From: Methanobacteriota archaeon
GTDB taxonomy: Archaea > Halobacteriota > Methanosarcinia > Methanosarcinales > Methanosarcinaceae
Assembly: GCA_030837265.1 (NCBI GenBank)
Contig: JAUPKV010000398.1
Coordinates: forward strand, 1 to 51,196
DNA length: 51,196 bases
Direction of reading: 5' to 3'
The notes under the pieces were generated by a model. The model saw only the letters and a list, made by a program, of their open reading frames with translations, was not told where the DNA came from and did no database searches. Below are positions 8,876-17,302 of this stretch, piece after piece; the first letter of the stretch is position 1, and each line of letters opens with the position of its first letter. A program made the position numbers and the translations under genes.

Positions 8876-9847
8876 ATGGATTCAAAGGTCATAGGGTTAG
8901 ATATCGGAGGGGCTAATACTAAAATTGCCTCTTTTGACGGAACACTGGCAGAAATATATTACATTCCTCTCTGGAAAAATACACAGCTTCGAGAAATCTT
9001 AAAGGAAATTGCAAAGAAATTGAAGCCTAAAAAAGTTGCTGTAGTTATGACAGGAGAACTTGCAGATTGTTTCGAAAACAAGGAAGAAGGTATCCGCTTC
9101 ATAAAAGATGCTGTTGTCTCGGCATTTGAATTTTCAACGATCTCTTATATAAATAACATGGGCAAGTTCCAGAAAGAAACCGAAAATTTAAGGAATCTTG
9201 CTGCTGCAAATTGGGCGGCTTCAGCCAGGCTGATAGGAAAAGAAATAGGAGATTGCATATTTGTGGACATGGGCAGTACCACAAGCGATATTATCCCTAT
9301 TGTTTCCGATGAGCATAAAGCCGGACTTACGGACTTTGAACGTTTGAAGCAAAGTGAACTTGTATATTCTGGCATACTCAGGACAAACCTTACTGCAATC
9401 CTTGAGAAAGTGAATCTCGGAAAGTGCTGGTGCAGAACCGCATCAGAGCTTTTTGCAACGACTGCAGATGTCTATCTCTTGCTTGGGGATATAGACGAAG
9501 ACACGTATACATGTGAGACTGCTGACGGGGCAGGCAGAAGTAAAATTGATGCCATGCGAAGGATTGCCAGGCTGGTCTGTGCGGATCTTTCAGAAATCAA
9601 AGAAGAAGAGATATATGAAATTGCTTTTCAGGTGAAGGAAAAACAGGTTTCAATTCTGACTCAGGCACTTTTTGAAGTTGCGGAAAGAAACAAACTCAAC
9701 AAGATCGTAGCAGCAGGACTTGGGGAGTTCCTTATAAAAGAAGCTGCAGAAAAGCTTGGTTTTGAGTTTTATTCTGTTTCCGAACACTGGGGAAATGAAA
9801 TCTCGAAAGTCTTTCCAGCATATGCTGCCGCTAGATTGCTGGATTAA
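8876..9847 (+). CDS. mfnF: MfnF, methanofuran biosynthesis condensing enzyme
   Basis: 323 residues of the family once called H4MPT-linked C1-transfer pathway protein, with an actin/hexokinase-like fold. In methanogens MfnF couples the furan unit to gamma-glutamyltyramine to form the core of methanofuran. Visible motifs are GLDIGGANTKIAS at the N-terminus, VVMTGELADCF, the second phosphate loop FVDMGSTTSDIIPI, and AAGLGEFLI near the C-terminus. I chose ATG 8876 because the conserved family start follows it directly. An in-frame start at 8813 would add 21 basic residues of no family character. GGAG lies 13 nt upstream. mfnE follows 138 bp later. Confidence 0.9.
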   Translation: MDSKVIGLDIGGANTKIASFDGTLAEIYYIPLWKNTQLREILKEIAKKLKPKKVAVVMTGELADCFENKEEGIRFIKDAVVSAFEFSTISYINNMGKFQKETENLRNLAAANWAASARLIGKEIGDCIFVDMGSTTSDIIPIVSDEHKAGLTDFERLKQSELVYSGILRTNLTAILEKVNLGKCWCRTASELFATTADVYLLLGDIDEDTYTCETADGAGRSKIDAMRRIARLVCADLSEIKEEEIYEIAFQVKEKQVSILTQALFEVAERNKLNKIVAAGLGEFLIKEAAEKLGFEFYSVSEHWGNEISKVFPAYAAARLLD

Positions 9848-9904
9848 CCGTAAAAACGCGGAAAGCATAGAAGAGCTACAGAAAAGCTGTAAATTTGGAA
9901 ATTA

Positions 9905-9930
9905 GCCCTCTTGAGCGAAGCGAAAAGGGC
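9905..9930. repeat. Extragenic stem-loop related to the one at 7860
   Basis: A 26-nt hairpin with GCCCT pairing AGGGC plus TT/AA, around a GAGCGAAGCG loop. The hairpin at 7860-7893 has the same layout with GTCCT/AGGAC. The second pair differs as C-G versus T-A, a compensatory change that keeps the stem. Confidence 0.7.
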
Positions 9931-9941
9931 AGCGTACTCCC

Positions 9942-9973
9942 GAGGCGCAATCCGGGAGAGGCGCAATCCGGGA
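9942..9973. repeat. Perfect 16-bp tandem duplication in the mfnE leader
   Basis: GAGGCGCAATCCGGGA occurs twice directly in tandem and ends inside the mfnE ribosome-binding site region (GGAAAGGAGA at 9971-9980). Confidence 0.95.
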
Positions 9974-9985
9974 AAGGAGAAATAT

Positions 9986-10654
9986 ATGAAAGTTGTAGTC
10001 AAAATAGGAGGAAGCCTTCTTAGAGAAGCCCCCCGGATTATTGACAAGCTGGTAGAAGAATTTGGCTCCGGAAACTCGAAAGCTATTAAAAACATAAATT
10101 CATGCGGTGAACTTCCGTTTTCCATTCTAATAGTACCCGGAGGGGGGATGTTTGCTAATGCCGTCAGGGAAGCGGATAAAGAATTCTCTCTTGGTGACGA
10201 TGCAGCTCACTGGATGGCTATACTCGGCATGGAACAATATGCCTTTTATTTATGGGATAAAAGCAAAGCTGTAGCTACTCAATTGATAAAAGATATATCT
10301 CCGGGCGTATCAATTCTCTTCCCTTACAAACTCCTGAAAGCGGAAGATCCTTTGCCTCATACCTGGGAAGTGACCTCTGATACTATTGCTGCCTGGGTTG
10401 CTGAGCAAACAGGAGCAAGGTTTGTTAAGGTTACGGACGTAGATGGTATATCTAAAGAGGAAAAACTTATTAGAGAAGTTCATGTTGATAATTATACAGA
10501 AAATTGCTCAAGCTGTATTGACCCTGCCTTGCCCCCCTTTCTCCGTAAGAATAACATGAACTGTTTGATTGTAAACGGAAGGTATCCGGAAAGAGTAGTT
10601 CAGGCAGTGTATGGAGAGCCTGTGTATGGTACCCTGGTAAAGGGGAATATTTAA
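9986..10654 (+). CDS. mfnE: MfnE, furan phosphate kinase (methanofuran biosynthesis)
   Basis: A 222-residue amino-acid-kinase-fold protein. In methanogens MfnE phosphorylates the furanylmethyl phosphate intermediate to the diphosphate that MfnF uses. Motifs seen are VVVKIGGSLL at the N-terminus, the glycine loop VPGGGMFANAVRE, and the nucleotide-site segments TSDTIAAWVAEQTGARFVK and TDVDGI. ATG 9986 was chosen because it has a strong GGAAAGGAGA ribosome site. A longer in-frame start at 9911 would translate the 16-bp repeat and the stem-loop. With mfnF just upstream it makes the two last core steps of one pathway adjacent. Confidence 0.9.
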   Translation: MKVVVKIGGSLLREAPRIIDKLVEEFGSGNSKAIKNINSCGELPFSILIVPGGGMFANAVREADKEFSLGDDAAHWMAILGMEQYAFYLWDKSKAVATQLIKDISPGVSILFPYKLLKAEDPLPHTWEVTSDTIAAWVAEQTGARFVKVTDVDGISKEEKLIREVHVDNYTENCSSCIDPALPPFLRKNNMNCLIVNGRYPERVVQAVYGEPVYGTLVKGNI

Positions 10655-10735
10655 ATTGTATATCGCATATTTTAGGGGAAGCAAAGCGTATCAAAGAGCG
10701 CATATAATTTCAGCTTTTTTGCTGGGAAGTCATAA

Positions 10736-10942
<207 letters not shown>

Positions 10943-10948
10943 TTTCCG

Positions 10949-10972
10949 ACAATGAATCGTACAATGAATCGT
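10949..10972. repeat. 12-bp tandem duplication
   Basis: ACAATGAATCGT occurs twice in tandem, a few bases after the zinc-ribbon stop codon. Confidence 0.9.
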
Positions 10973-11065
10973 CTGCAAAAACCAAATTAATTTGATCAAC
11001 CATTAAAATTTGTGGAAGCAAAATTTAACTTGATCAAAAGAGAAGCTAAAATATGAGGAGTCATA

Positions 11066-11335
11066 ATGGGCGACGTAGCAGCAAAAATAAAAGTTATGCC
11101 AGAGAGTGTCGATACCGATCTTAAAGAGTTAAAAGAGAAACTCAAAGCTGCAATTCCTACTGGGGCCGAACTTTATGGAGATATCGTTGAGGAACCTATC
11201 GCTTTCGGATTAAAAGCCTTGATTGTTACTTTGATTGTTAATGATCAGGAAGGCGGAACCGAAGTTGTGGAAGAAGCTTTTGCAAAAGTCCCTGGCGCCG
11301 AAAACGTTCAGGTTATAGATGTTAACCGGTTTTAA
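11066..11335 (+). CDS. ef1b: Translation elongation factor 1-beta (aEF-1beta)
   Basis: 89 residues, the normal length of the archaeal protein. aEF-1beta exchanges GDP for GTP on aEF-1alpha during translation. Family features are the N-terminal VAAKIKVMPESVDTDL, the middle EEPIAFGLKALIVTLIVND, and the C-terminal VQVIDVNRF. The start ATG follows GAGGAG. It probably forms an operon with the zinc-ribbon gene 123 bp upstream. Confidence 0.97.
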   Translation: MGDVAAKIKVMPESVDTDLKELKEKLKAAIPTGAELYGDIVEEPIAFGLKALIVTLIVNDQEGGTEVVEEAFAKVPGAENVQVIDVNRF

Positions 11336-11481
11336 AGGTATTCAGGTTCTTGAAGCTGCATCGTATAAAAGTTTGCAGTTTCAGGAGTACAACTGCGTTT
11401 AACAGAGTGAAAGAAAATTAAAGGAGATAAAAGAAGCAGAATAATCTGTCTGAAAAATTTTGTAATCTCCTTTTCATAAAC

Positions 11482-11553
11482 GGGCTTGTAGATCAGGGGT
11501 AGATCGTTACGTTCGCAACGTAAAGGCCGCGGGTTCAAATCCCGCCGAGTCCA
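11482..11553 (+). tRNA. tRNA-Ala (anticodon CGC)
   Basis: A complete 72-nt cloverleaf. The acceptor is GGGCTTG/CGAGTCC, including the G3-U70 pair that identifies alanine tRNAs. The D arm is GATC/GATC, and the anticodon stem TTACG/CGTAA encloses loop TTCGCAA. The T arm is GCGGG TTCAAAT CCCGC and the discriminator is A. CCA is not encoded. Confidence 0.97.
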
Positions 11554-11994
11554 TTAGAGACTTAAATATAAAAAATTTTAAGAACTTCTATTTATACCTA
11601 TTTTTATATTGAAATTAAAAGATCATTTTATAAGGTGGCATGTGCGGACTGTACTTTCAGGATCGCGTTCAAACTGCAAATATATTATGTAACTGTGTAA
11701 AAATAGCAAAGAGATTTATAGAATTAACTCTTTTTAGAAATTAGTGTGGTTCGTCCCATGCTAAAATAACCCCTCAGATGGCCAGAGTGAAAAGAAGCTT
11801 TGGCCATAATCAACCAGAATGATTCCTTTTCCAAACTCTACAAAAAAGATTTACATCATCTGGAAGTATTTTCTCTTCTTCATTTCATAGTATTTCATTC
11901 ATGCAAAACTAAAATGCAAATGAGAAAAAAATATAAATAATAGCATCATAGAATGCTCAAAGAGTTCAGTCGACAAAAATAATTAATATAACTA
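11554..11994. other. Gene-poor stretch after tRNA-Ala
   Basis: No convincing gene. A 7-bp inverted repeat, ATGGCCA at 11778-11784 and TGGCCAT at 11801-11807, could form a 16-nt-loop hairpin. The end of the stretch borders a histidine-kinase remnant, so it may be decayed coding DNA. Confidence 0.5.
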
Positions 11995-12140
11995 ATGGTT
12001 TCGGACAATGGGTTGGATTTTCAGGAAAATTATGACTTCAAGAATATTCGTTCTCCAGGTCTGCAATTAATAAATATTCTCGTTGAACAGCTGGAGGGTT
12101 AAGTCTTTATATTGGCATCGGACAGTTTTCAAAATATTAT
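11995..12140 (+). pseudogene. Remnant of a sensor histidine kinase ATPase domain
   Basis: Codons 11995-12102 read VSDNGLDFQE, then SPGLQLINILVEQLEG, then a stop. This is the G1/G2-box end of a HATPase_c domain as found in Methanosarcina sensor kinases, where functional copies read close to SDNGIGFPE and GLQLVNTLVEQLEG. After the stop, another frame gives a short TVFKI, like the family's TEFKI end, so a frameshift lies near 12100. The upstream kinase parts are missing. It lies 55 bp before a response regulator in the same direction, which suggests the loss of that regulator's partner kinase. Confidence 0.75.
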
Positions 12141-12194
12141 CAGGAAAACAACTAATTATCTGAACATTTATAAATTATCTAGAGGGGAAAAAGT

Positions 12195-12605
12195 ATGAAA
12201 AAAGCAAAAATTCTGGTTGTTGAGGACCAAAATATAGTAGCGCTTAATATTAGAAATAAGTTGAAGAATCTGGGTTATACCGTACCGGGTACCGCGTCTA
12301 CTGGAGAGGAAGCAATAAGAAAAGCAGAACTGACGAATGCGGACCTTGTTTTAATGGATATTATGTTAAAAGGAGATATGGATGGAATTGAAGCTGCCCG
12401 TGAAATTAAAAATAAACTTGGAATTCCAGTCCTTTATCTAACTGCTTACACTGATGATGAGACTCTCAACAGAGCTAAAACTACTGAGCCGGCAGGATAT
12501 ATCTCAAAACCTTTTAAGGAAGAAGATTTACACAGCAATATAGAAATGGCTCTTCATAAACACCGAGTCGAAAAGAAGGAAAGTGAGGATACTAACGAGC
12601 AGTAA
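12195..12605 (+). CDS. Single-domain response regulator (CheY-like receiver)
   Basis: 136 residues, one receiver domain with no output domain. The acidic pocket is ED (10-11), the phosphoacceptor is D55 in LVLMDIMLKG, the switch residue is T83 in YLTAY, and the conserved lysine is K105 in SKPF. The last 20 residues are polar. The start ATG follows GAGGGGAAA. It would relay a phosphate from a kinase, but the adjacent kinase is only a remnant, so it must use one encoded elsewhere or be idle. Confidence 0.93.
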   Translation: MKKAKILVVEDQNIVALNIRNKLKNLGYTVPGTASTGEEAIRKAELTNADLVLMDIMLKGDMDGIEAAREIKNKLGIPVLYLTAYTDDETLNRAKTTEPAGYISKPFKEEDLHSNIEMALHKHRVEKKESEDTNEQ

Positions 12606-12762
12606 AGAGATGCAGCAAGAAAAGTCAAATCTAAGTTATATTCCTCATCCTACACTCTTTTTTCCGCTATATGTGGCACTAACTATATGTATCTGAGATA
12701 AGGATTAATAAATTCAAACTATTGTTTGATATTATTACGTTAAAATAGAGGTAGTTTAGGGA

Positions 12763-14217
12763 ATGAAAAAATACGATGTGATTGTTGTCGGAGCCGGTGT
12801 AAGTGGACTTCTTGCAGCTTTAACACTTTCAAAACACGGAAAAAAAGTACTGGTGCTGGAGAAAAATCAATATCTTGGTGGTAACTGTAATAGTTACGTG
12901 GTTGACGGATACCAGGTAGATACAGGAGCACATGCAATAACCCACCTGATTGAAGGCCCTTTAAAGAGGCTTATGGATAATTACTTTGATTATCTGCCTG
13001 TTTTTGAGGACTATGGATATTATTACGTTCGAACGGAAAATTCATTTATGAAAGTTCCTTCAAACTTGAAAGACTTCGTTACTTTTGACGTAATTCCGAG
13101 AAAAGATAGGGTTTTGCTTTCTCAGGCTCTAACAAAAGCTTTTACTCTTTGCTCATTCGGAATTGACCTCTCAAATCAATCCGTGTATGACTTTATGCCA
13201 AAAAACCTCTCGAAGGACACTTACGATTTCGTGGACACCATATCCAAGTTCCTTTCTGGCAAATCAATACGAGAAACTTCAGCCCAGCGTGTTCTGTGGG
13301 GTAGCAGTTTTCTCAGGGACAGTATTACACAGGAACAATTTGATGTAATGATAGGTAGAACGGACCTGAAAAAGACTCAATCTACGGAATCAATTCTTGC
13401 ATCAGTTCTTCCATATCACCTCCATGCTTCACTTCAGTCCAGGATGACAAAAGTCGCCCATCCCTTTACATCCCTGGAAAGACTTGCAACAAATGATGTA
13501 AATAGCTCCCAGGGTTATCCCAGGAAAGGATTAAAATCCCTGCTTAACGCAATCATTTATTCTCTTCCGGAGACTGTAGAAGTAAAAACGGAGTGTGAGG
13601 TAACATCCATTCTGGTTGAGGACGGCAAGGCTACTGGTGTGGAAGCCGATGAGATATATACCTCGGATCTCATCATCTATACTGGTTTTGCAACCGAAAT
13701 CCCTAAAATTATAAAAAATCTACCTGAGGATTATGCAGAAAACCTCAAAGGTATTGTGCATAGTAAAAGCCTGACAATCTGGCTTGGCCTGACAGAAGAG
13801 CTTCCTCAGTTCAATTATATAGGTTCTGAAATATGGTTTAAGGATTTTGCTTATTGGGCAATGCCTATTAGCAATTATGATCCTTCTCTTGCCCCCAAAG
13901 ATAAACAGCTTATAGGCTTTTCATTTATTATAGATGAAAATGAAAGTGAGGAAAGAGAAATCAAAAAGGCTTATGAAACAATTTTCCGTGCTCATCCGAC
14001 AATTGAAAAGTACATAGAAATGCAGCATGAACAGGTTATGATTCCCGAAAAAGCTGCAGTCACAACTGATGGAAAGTTTGCAGATATCCGAACCCCCATT
14101 CGGAATCTCTATATTGCAGGCACGGATACTGACAAACGCAGTATGGGAATTACTCGGGCTTCATATTCTATTATAGAACTTTTAAAGATACTAAATGAAG
14201 ATGGAAATCTCCATTAA
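12763..14217 (+). CDS. FAD-dependent oxidoreductase, phytoene-desaturase-like
   Basis: 484 residues of the CrtI/protoporphyrinogen-oxidase-like NAD(P)/FAD superfamily. The dinucleotide fold is at the N-terminus (VVGAGVSGLLAALTLSKHGKKV, with a second motif LGGNCNSY), and the C-terminal FAD contact is LYIAGTDTDKRSMGITRASYS. Substrate cannot be read from sequence. Relatives saturate or desaturate isoprenoids, so a role on carotenoid or archaeal lipid chains is possible but not shown. It is a stand-alone gene between the response regulator and tRNA-Arg. Confidence 0.85.
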   Translation: MKKYDVIVVGAGVSGLLAALTLSKHGKKVLVLEKNQYLGGNCNSYVVDGYQVDTGAHAITHLIEGPLKRLMDNYFDYLPVFEDYGYYYVRTENSFMKVPSNLKDFVTFDVIPRKDRVLLSQALTKAFTLCSFGIDLSNQSVYDFMPKNLSKDTYDFVDTISKFLSGKSIRETSAQRVLWGSSFLRDSITQEQFDVMIGRTDLKKTQSTESILASVLPYHLHASLQSRMTKVAHPFTSLERLATNDVNSSQGYPRKGLKSLLNAIIYSLPETVEVKTECEVTSILVEDGKATGVEADEIYTSDLIIYTGFATEIPKIIKNLPEDYAENLKGIVHSKSLTIWLGLTEELPQFNYIGSEIWFKDFAYWAMPISNYDPSLAPKDKQLIGFSFIIDENESEEREIKKAYETIFRAHPTIEKYIEMQHEQVMIPEKAAVTTDGKFADIRTPIRNLYIAGTDTDKRSMGITRASYSIIELLKILNEDGNLH

Positions 14218-14261
14218 ATATTTCCAAACAAATAAACTGAAGTCAAATAAAGAAAAAAAGG

Positions 14262-14354
14262 CGGGCCCGTCGCGATTCGAACGCGAGTCAATGGGTATCT
14301 TCGTAAAATATCTTACTTCGAAGCCCATTAGGATATCCGCTACCCTACGAGCCC
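14262..14354 (-). tRNA. tRNA-Arg (anticodon TCG) with an intron of about 21 nt
   Basis: The minus strand gives a 93-nt gene. The acceptor is GGGCTCG/CGGGCCC, and the D arm has G18G19 and A21. The anticodon stem ATGGG/CCCAT has a split loop beginning CTTCGA, and the T arm is TCGCG TTCGAAT CGCGA. The normal 7-nt loop is replaced by 28 nt, so about 21 nt is an intron after position 37. In the precursor the CTTCG around the anticodon can pair with CGAAG in the intron, as expected of archaeal bulge-helix-bulge introns. The discriminator is G and CCA is not encoded. Confidence 0.93.
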
Positions 14355-14412
14355 GCAGTGCAGCAGTAGTGATATGAACTTTCCATATTTAAGTTTTCTC
14401 CAGAAAGCCAGA

Positions 14413-15129
14413 TTAAAGTAATTTTAAGCCTGCATCAATTCTCATCCCTTGAGAAGTAATATCATATAGAGAGTACTTTACCGGAACGGCTTTTTCTCTC
14501 ATTTTTTCGATGTAAATATACTGTTCGGGCTTTCCTGAGCTGAAATTCTCCTGGGATATAAGCCTGATTAGTCCGAAAGCCATATAGCCGGCAAGCCTAT
14601 GAGTTAAATAATAAGAGTCATCATCCATAATGAAAAGACTTGTGCATTTGTTTTTTAAAAGGATTATGCTTATTGAGCTGAACTCATCCGCAAACTCCTT
14701 TAGATCATAGTTTATGGCCATTACCCCGATATTGTCTATTATAACAACATCAACTTCAGTAGATATCACGCTGAGGTACTCAATTACATCCGTATCCACA
14801 GAGCAAAGACCTTTCCCGAATTTGGAAACGAATTTGATCTTGTTCATCTTATCCTCGAAGATATTTCTTATACTAAGCTGCCCACTCTTTAAAAAAGGTC
14901 CAAGATCAAGTTTAAGGCTTTGGGACTGGCTAAGGATATCTTCAGTAAGTTCTCTCGTTAGAATCAGTACGCATTTTCTGCCTTCAAGACAACTCCTATG
15001 CAGGAAGTGAAGCCCCAGAATTGTTTTTCCAGCGCCTGGAGGGCCCGTGACCAGAATACCCTTTCCCTTAGGATATCCACCATCCATCAGCATGTCCAGC
15101 CCTTCGATCCCTGTAGATAAACTCTCCAT
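14413..15129 (-). CDS. KaiC-like RecA-fold ATPase
   Basis: 238 residues, one KaiC/RadA-like domain. The Walker A motif GPPGAGKT lies near residue 30, and the Walker B-like VDVVIIDNIGVM lies mid-protein. Single-domain KaiC-like proteins of archaea are thought to be signalling or regulatory ATPases; targets are mostly unknown. The start ATG follows AGGTG with 7-nt spacing. It ends a same-strand run of potassium channel, TrkA-N protein and this ATPase, with a gap of only 62 bp to the TrkA gene, so the three may be one operon. Confidence 0.88.
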   Translation of the reverse strand: MESLSTGIEGLDMLMDGGYPKGKGILVTGPPGAGKTILGLHFLHRSCLEGRKCVLILTRELTEDILSQSQSLKLDLGPFLKSGQLSIRNIFEDKMNKIKFVSKFGKGLCSVDTDVIEYLSVISTEVDVVIIDNIGVMAINYDLKEFADEFSSISIILLKNKCTSLFIMDDDSYYLTHRLAGYMAFGLIRLISQENFSSGKPEQYIYIEKMREKAVPVKYSLYDITSQGMRIDAGLKLL

Positions 15130-15191
15130 ATCATCACACCTTAAGCCGTAACTCTTTTAAAAAATGAGATCCATTTTTAAAAAACAGAAAA

Positions 15192-15872
15192 TTAATCAAG
15201 ATATCTCTCCTTAAACTCGGAAATCTGCTTATTGCTCCCAGCAACTGCTATCGTATCTTCCGCTTTTATTGCTGTCCGCCCTGTAACGGAAGTTATAACA
15301 AGCTTTCCTCTCCCAATAGCTATTATAGTGCAACCGATATTGTTTTCAAGATCGAGATCCTCAACTAATTTATTCTCAAGAAAAGAGCCTTTCTCAACGC
15401 GATGCTTTTCGATTTCAATTCCTTCATATAACATTATGTCCTCATCAATTCTACAGCTTTTCCCCATGCAATTCGCAGTCATTTTGGCAAGCATCTGCCC
15501 CGCTACTATAGAAAGTGAACCGACAAAATCTGCTCCAGCTTTGTAAATTTTATCTATTGACTTTACTGAGTTTGCTCTTGCTAATATGGTGGCAGACGGG
15601 TTCAGACTCCTTGATATGAGGGTCGCAAAAATAACATTAGTATCGTCATTAAGAGCCACAAAAATCAATGAAGCGTTCTTTACTCCGGCTGCCATCAATA
15701 TTTCTTCGTCCGCTCCGTTACCAATCAAATATTCAAAGTCGACATTTTCAAAAACTTTCTCAGATGAATCTACAACTACGAAACGGAATGGCCCTTCAGA
15801 CAGCACGTTTACTATGCTTTTTCCAACATCTCCATAGCCCAGTACCACAAGATGATGTCCTTTCAGTTCCAT
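15192..15872 (-). CDS. Soluble TrkA-N/RCK-type NAD-binding regulator
   Basis: 226 residues from ATG 15872, chosen because GGGG precedes it by 6 nt; a TTG at 15884 is the alternative. The N-terminal Rossmann fold has VVLGYGDVGKS, and a TrkA-C-like domain occupies about residues 135-225. RCK proteins bind NAD(H) or nucleotides and gate potassium channels or Trk transporters. There is no membrane segment, so it probably regulates the adjacent channel encoded 129 bp upstream on the same strand. Confidence 0.9.
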   Translation of the reverse strand: MELKGHHLVVLGYGDVGKSIVNVLSEGPFRFVVVDSSEKVFENVDFEYLIGNGADEEILMAAGVKNASLIFVALNDDTNVIFATLISRSLNPSATILARANSVKSIDKIYKAGADFVGSLSIVAGQMLAKMTANCMGKSCRIDEDIMLYEGIEIEKHRVEKGSFLENKLVEDLDLENNIGCTIIAIGRGKLVITSVTGRTAIKAEDTIAVAGSNKQISEFKERYLD

Positions 15873-16001
15873 CCTTATCCCCAATATTCAAAATTTGCAC
15901 TTCTAAAATATAACTACAGATCTTACGCAAATATGTATTTTTTATTAATACATATAAAATTTATAATGTATATCAAGCTATCTGTAATATGTATCCTCAT
16001 C

Positions 16002-17051
16002 TCAGTGGGTCAATTTCTTCAATTTTGCAAGCCCCTCAGGACTTCCTATAGCCAGCAGGATTGAATTTTCCATTATCACGTCCTCATCCTTCGGATCAAA
16101 AGAGAGAGTCCCACTTTTCCAGATTCCCACAATTCTTGCACCTCCCAGATGCTGCTGACTGGAGACCTCCTTTACCGTTTTCCCTATAAGAGGACTTTTC
16201 AAATAGATAGGGAACTCAACAACATGAATTCCTTCAAAAATCTCAGTTGCTCCCGTGACCCGGCTTACAAGCCTGTCCATCGCCTTTTTCCCGATAAACT
16301 GCCCTAACATCGATTTGGGGGAGACAACGGTATCTGCCCCTGCATATTTGAGGTACTTTGAGTTAGATCTGATCTCAACAATGGCAATGATGGTGATATG
16401 ATCAAACTCTCGGGCAGTTAGGACAATATTTGCATTTGTTTCATCGGACTTGTTTGCAATAAGAATTCTTGCTTTCTCGATGCCAGCGTTTGTAAGTGTC
16501 TGCTTATCACTCGTGACTCCGAAAATGCAGGAAATATCTTTATAAGAAAGTTCCTTGATCAATTCTTCTTCATCGTCTACTATCACGAAGGGTAAGTTCT
16601 GCTCAGCCAGTTCATCTATAAGAGTTTCAACAAATTGATTGTATCCACAGATAATTATGTGATCTTTCATGCCAGGAGAGACTTTTCTCGGCAGCCTGAA
16701 CTTGACAACTTTATCCATCCACGGAGTAATAATGTAATTTACGAAAAAACTCGAAATCAGAATGACACCTAAAATTTGTGCGATAATAGTAAAAAGTCTT
16801 CCTACCTGAGAAGTGAAAGCAACGTCTCCATAGCCTCCGATTGTTGTAATAGTATTCGTTGCCCAATAGATAGCAGTGATAACATTTGCATTATTGGGCT
16901 GACCCTCGAGAACCATGAGATACTCGAAAACCAGAATATAAATAATAAGCAGGAGCATGCCTGCAATTCTGTACTTAATATCGTACTTCCTATGGGATGT
17001 CCTCTTAAGCCTGTTTTTAATTTTAACTTTCATTCTCCTGATAGTAGACAT
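16002..17051 (-). CDS. Two-TM potassium channel with RCK domains and an unusual selectivity filter
   Basis: 349 residues, MthK-like layout. A basic N-terminus leads to TM1 (about 30-48), a pore loop (58-78) and TM2 (about 84-106). A TrkA-N Rossmann domain follows from about 130 (HIIICGYNQFVETLI), and a TrkA-C domain from about 260 to the end. The filter reads T70-I-G-G-Y-G-D76, with one extra glycine compared with the canonical TVGYGD/TIGYGD. The DNA reads cleanly through it. Its function as a potassium channel is from family; its ion selectivity is uncertain because of the insertion. Confidence 0.9.
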   Translation of the reverse strand: MSTIRRMKVKIKNRLKRTSHRKYDIKYRIAGMLLLIIYILVFEYLMVLEGQPNNANVITAIYWATNTITTIGGYGDVAFTSQVGRLFTIIAQILGVILISSFFVNYIITPWMDKVVKFRLPRKVSPGMKDHIIICGYNQFVETLIDELAEQNLPFVIVDDEEELIKELSYKDISCIFGVTSDKQTLTNAGIEKARILIANKSDETNANIVLTAREFDHITIIAIVEIRSNSKYLKYAGADTVVSPKSMLGQFIGKKAMDRLVSRVTGATEIFEGIHVVEFPIYLKSPLIGKTVKEVSSQQHLGGARIVGIWKSGTLSFDPKDEDVIMENSILLAIGSPEGLAKLKKLTH

Positions 17052-17302
17052 GTTGAAAATCCTGCCTTGACTTTCCGGCTACAATTAGACAATATCTTAA
17101 GGCGTTAACTATTGACATTTCTAAGCAATATATCATTATATCTTCAGTTTTACATAATGGTTTATTAAGCTAAAAATATAAAAAGTTTAAACCTTAAAAG
17201 CAAAATCAAATAAATAAGGGGAGTAAATGATGAGTGAAACAAGAATAAGAAAAATTAGTGAAATAATCCGCTAAATTTTCTTATAATCCATTTCTTAGTA
17301 CA

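Noticed and set aside
8668..8892. 74-codon minus-strand frame
   Set aside because: It overlaps the mfnF start antisense and its composition is that of translated A+T-rich DNA.
14195..14377. 60-codon plus-strand frame
   Set aside because: It runs across the tRNA-Arg gene, so it cannot be a normal coding region.
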